A stretch of DNA of 6,991 bases from an uncultured Eubacteriales bacterium (GTDB lineage: Bacteria; Bacillota; Clostridia; Christensenellales; UBA1242). Both the position numbers and the translations under genes were made by a program. The DNA lies in assembly GCA_905203455.1 (NCBI GenBank), contig CAJKVX010000051.1:1-6991 (forward strand). The letters are read 5' to 3'. Numbering within the stretch: position 1 is the stretch's first letter; each line of letters opens with the position of its first letter. The notes below the pieces were generated by a model, which was not told where the DNA came from, did no database searches, and was given only the letters and a program-made list of their open reading frames with translations. Below, in pieces: positions 5,897 through 6,991 of this stretch.

Positions 5897-6469
5897 CGGG
5901 CGTTTGGGATCATTCAGACCTTTGGAGAGAGCGTTAACTTCCTCTTCCATCAACAAGCCCATAGCAGACGGACGCTGTTTGACAGCAGCGACCATAGACG
6001 CATGAGCGCGGTGTGCGGTTGAAAAGGCGTCGGAAACATAAACGTCGGCAGGAGCAACCAATTCTTTGGCAAAATCCTCGTCACCTTTCTTTTCTTCGTT
6101 ATAAAAACGCAGGTTTTCAAGCAGCAGAACTTCATCAGCCTTCATATTTTTGATAGCTTCCTGAACTTTGGGACCAATGCAGTCGTCAACAAACACAACA
6201 TGTTTGCCGAGCGCTTTTTCAAGATCCTTAACGATATGGCTCAGGGAGTTTTTCATATCGCCTTTGCCCTCGGGACGGCCGAAGTGGGAGATAACCACAA
6301 CTTTGGCACCTTTGTTCATCAGTTCTTTAATGGTGGGAACCGTGCGGTCAATGCGGGCGGTGTTAGTTACGTGAAAATTTTCATCCATAGGCACATTCAA
6401 ATCAGCGCGCAGCATTGCAACTTTGCCGTTCAAATCGCCCAAATCCTTGATTGTTTTATATTCTGTCAT
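5720..6469 (-). CDS. pgk: Phosphoglycerate kinase, N-terminal half, cut at the junction
   Basis: Pgk transfers phosphate from 1,3-bisphosphoglycerate to ADP in glycolysis, in the cytosol. The N-terminal 3-phosphoglycerate-binding domain is present: RADLNVP at 21-27, Arg39, HFGRP at 62-66, LENLRF at 117-122 with Arg121, and DAFSTAHRAHAS at 147-158. The inter-domain start AVVGGSKVSTKLDLLNNLVK (194-213) is intact. True homology ends near residue 215-217 (5819-5827). The remaining roughly 32 codons to 5720 are antisense recD2 sequence, not Pgk. The normal length is about 395 aa, so the C-terminal nucleotide-binding domain is absent and the fragment would be inactive. The start ATG has AGGA (6479-6476) 6 nt upstream. 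The DAFSTAHRAHAS and DDCIG wording resembles alphaproteobacterial Pgk. The gene lies downstream of gap in the usual glycolytic order. Confidence 0.9.
   Translation of the reverse strand: MTEYKTIKDLGDLNGKVAMLRADLNVPMDENFHVTNTARIDRTVPTIKELMNKGAKVVVISHFGRPEGKGDMKNSLSHIVKDLEKALGKHVVFVDDCIGPKVQEAIKNMKADEVLLLENLRFYNEEKKGDEDFAKELVAPADVYVSDAFSTAHRAHASMVAAVKQRPSAMGLLMEEEVNALSKGLNDPKRPLMAVVGGSKVSTKLDLLNNLVKKVNKPCHKPCRAFICYSHFKGNFISRFKTNARNIFN
5819..5852. other. Chimeric junction between two genomes
   Basis: Sequence typical of RecD2 (plus strand) holds up to about 5851, and sequence typical of phosphoglycerate kinase (minus strand) holds down to about 5825, possibly 5819. About 27-34 bp therefore suit both genes at once, and neither gene continues past the overlap. 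Base composition and codon use change at the same place. This is the pattern left when an assembler joins two genomes through a short shared word. Confidence 0.8.
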
Positions 6470-6484
6470 TTATTTTCCTAACGT

Positions 6485-6548
6485 AAAAAAGAATCCCCGC
6501 TGCCGACGATGAAAAGGGCCAAAACCCTCCGTACCGTCAACAACGGGG
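6485..6548 (-). terminator. Terminator-like hairpin between gap and pgk
   Basis: Read on the minus strand, the arm 6548-6533 (starting CCCCGTTG) pairs with 6510-6495 (ending CAGCGGGG) over 16 positions if G-U pairs are allowed. An inner AGGG/CCCT stem lies in the loop, and ATTCTTTTTT (6494-6485) follows. This is the form of an intrinsic terminator placed just after the gap stop codon. Only 15 bases separate it from the pgk ATG, leaving no room for a pgk promoter after it. Confidence 0.7.
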
Positions 6549-6557
6549 AAAACAAGA

Positions 6558-6991
6558 TTAGCCGTTTACTTTAGCCATATGGGCAACGAGGTCGAGAACC
6601 TTGTTAGAATAACCCCATTCGTTATCATACCAGCTGACAACCTTAACAAAAGTCGGAGTCAACTGAATGCCGGCTTTGGCATCAAAGATAGAAGTGCGGG
6701 CATCACCCAGGAAATCAGAAGATACGACATCATCTTCCGTATAGCCCAAGATACCTTTGAGTTCGCCTTCAGAAGCCTTTTTCATAGCGGCGCAGATGTC
6801 TTCGTAAGAAGCGGCTTTGCCCAAGTTGACAGTCAGGTCAACAACAGAAACGTCCAAAGTCGGAACACGGAAAGACATACCGGTCAGTTTGCCGTTCAGA
6901 GCAGGGATAACCTTGCCGACAGCTTTAGCAGCACCGGTTGAAGACGGAATAATGTTGCCGGCAGTGGCACGACCGCCTCTCCAGTCTTTTA
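6558..6991 (-). CDS. gap: Glyceraldehyde-3-phosphate dehydrogenase, C-terminal part (5' end beyond window)
   Basis: The NAD(P)-dependent enzyme oxidises glyceraldehyde-3-phosphate to 1,3-bisphosphoglycerate, the substrate of the Pgk encoded next downstream. The frame is open to the window edge; 143 codons are visible, roughly residues 190 to the end of a normal protein of about 335 aa. Counting from the first visible residue, KDWRGGRATAGNIIPSSTGA (1-20) is the conserved region after the catalytic Cys/His area. GKLTGMSFRVPT (34-45) belongs to the catalytic domain core, and SWYDNEWGYSNKV (about 119-131) is the C-terminal family signature. The catalytic cysteine and the NAD-binding domain lie outside the window. 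The stop is TAA at 6560-6558. An in-frame ATG at 6878 is internal and not the real start. Composition and codon use match pgk but not the left part of the window. Confidence 0.95.
   Translation of the reverse strand, partial: KDWRGGRATAGNIIPSSTGAAKAVGKVIPALNGKLTGMSFRVPTLDVSVVDLTVNLGKAASYEDICAAMKKASEGELKGILGYTEDDVVSSDFLGDARTSIFDAKAGIQLTPTFVKVVSWYDNEWGYSNKVLDLVAHMAKVNG

Noticed and set aside
6579..6941. 120-codon plus-strand frame opposite gap
   Set aside because: The minus-strand frame is plainly GAPDH; this is its shadow.
1..6991. CRISPR array, transposon, phage module, tRNA or rRNA, riboswitch or T-box
   Set aside because: I saw no regularly spaced repeats, transposase or integrase, terminal repeats, tRNA-like cloverleaf, or recognisable leader element on either strand.

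Overview
The window looks like two unrelated bacterial genomes joined near position 5,819-5,852. The left part (1 to about 5,850) is A+T-rich; in the stretch 5,641-5,700 I count 14 G/C of 60. Its TTGACA/TATAAT promoters, AAGGAG-type ribosome sites, TAA stops and TTA/GTT/AAA-rich codons suggest a low-GC Bacillota-type bacterium, probably an uncultured host-associated one. The right part (about 5,850 to 6,991) is much richer in G+C (34 of 60 in 6,001-6,060), uses CTG/GGC/ACC-type codons, and encodes glycolytic proteins that resemble those of Alphaproteobacteria. Both taxonomic guesses are inference. The sequence suits a metagenome contig.

Layout, left to right. A consensus promoter (4-31) drives two small genes of unknown function (78-557 and 557-895). 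They overlap by one base, and the second carries an in-frame TAA followed by 44 more coding-like codons. An intrinsic terminator (1,211-1,244) closes that unit. A perfect consensus promoter (1,273-1,301) then drives a short-chain dehydrogenase (1,308-2,120) overlapping metG, methionyl-tRNA synthetase (2,110-3,702). Next is a MarR-type regulator (3,919-4,320) with its own promoter and a 12-bp inverted repeat touching the -35 box. It converges on a minus-strand GNAT-like acetyltransferase (4,393-4,953), with a terminator between them that could work in both directions. Divergent from the acetyltransferase is the N-terminal part of a RecD2-type helicase (5,186 onward), cut off at the junction. 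The right part has pgk (phosphoglycerate kinase, minus strand, C-terminal half lost at the junction) and upstream of it gap (glyceraldehyde-3-phosphate dehydrogenase, minus strand, running off the window). A strong terminator-like hairpin lies between gap and pgk.

Functionally the genes are mostly housekeeping (translation, DNA repair, glycolysis) with one regulator, one acetyltransferase, one oxidoreductase and two unknowns. I see no defence system, CRISPR array, transposase, phage module or RNA gene. The points most worth a second look are the chimeric junction, three genes whose -10 box lies so close to the ATG that their mRNAs should be leaderless, the interrupted second unknown gene, the inverted repeat at the MarR promoter, and the hairpin inside gap-pgk.
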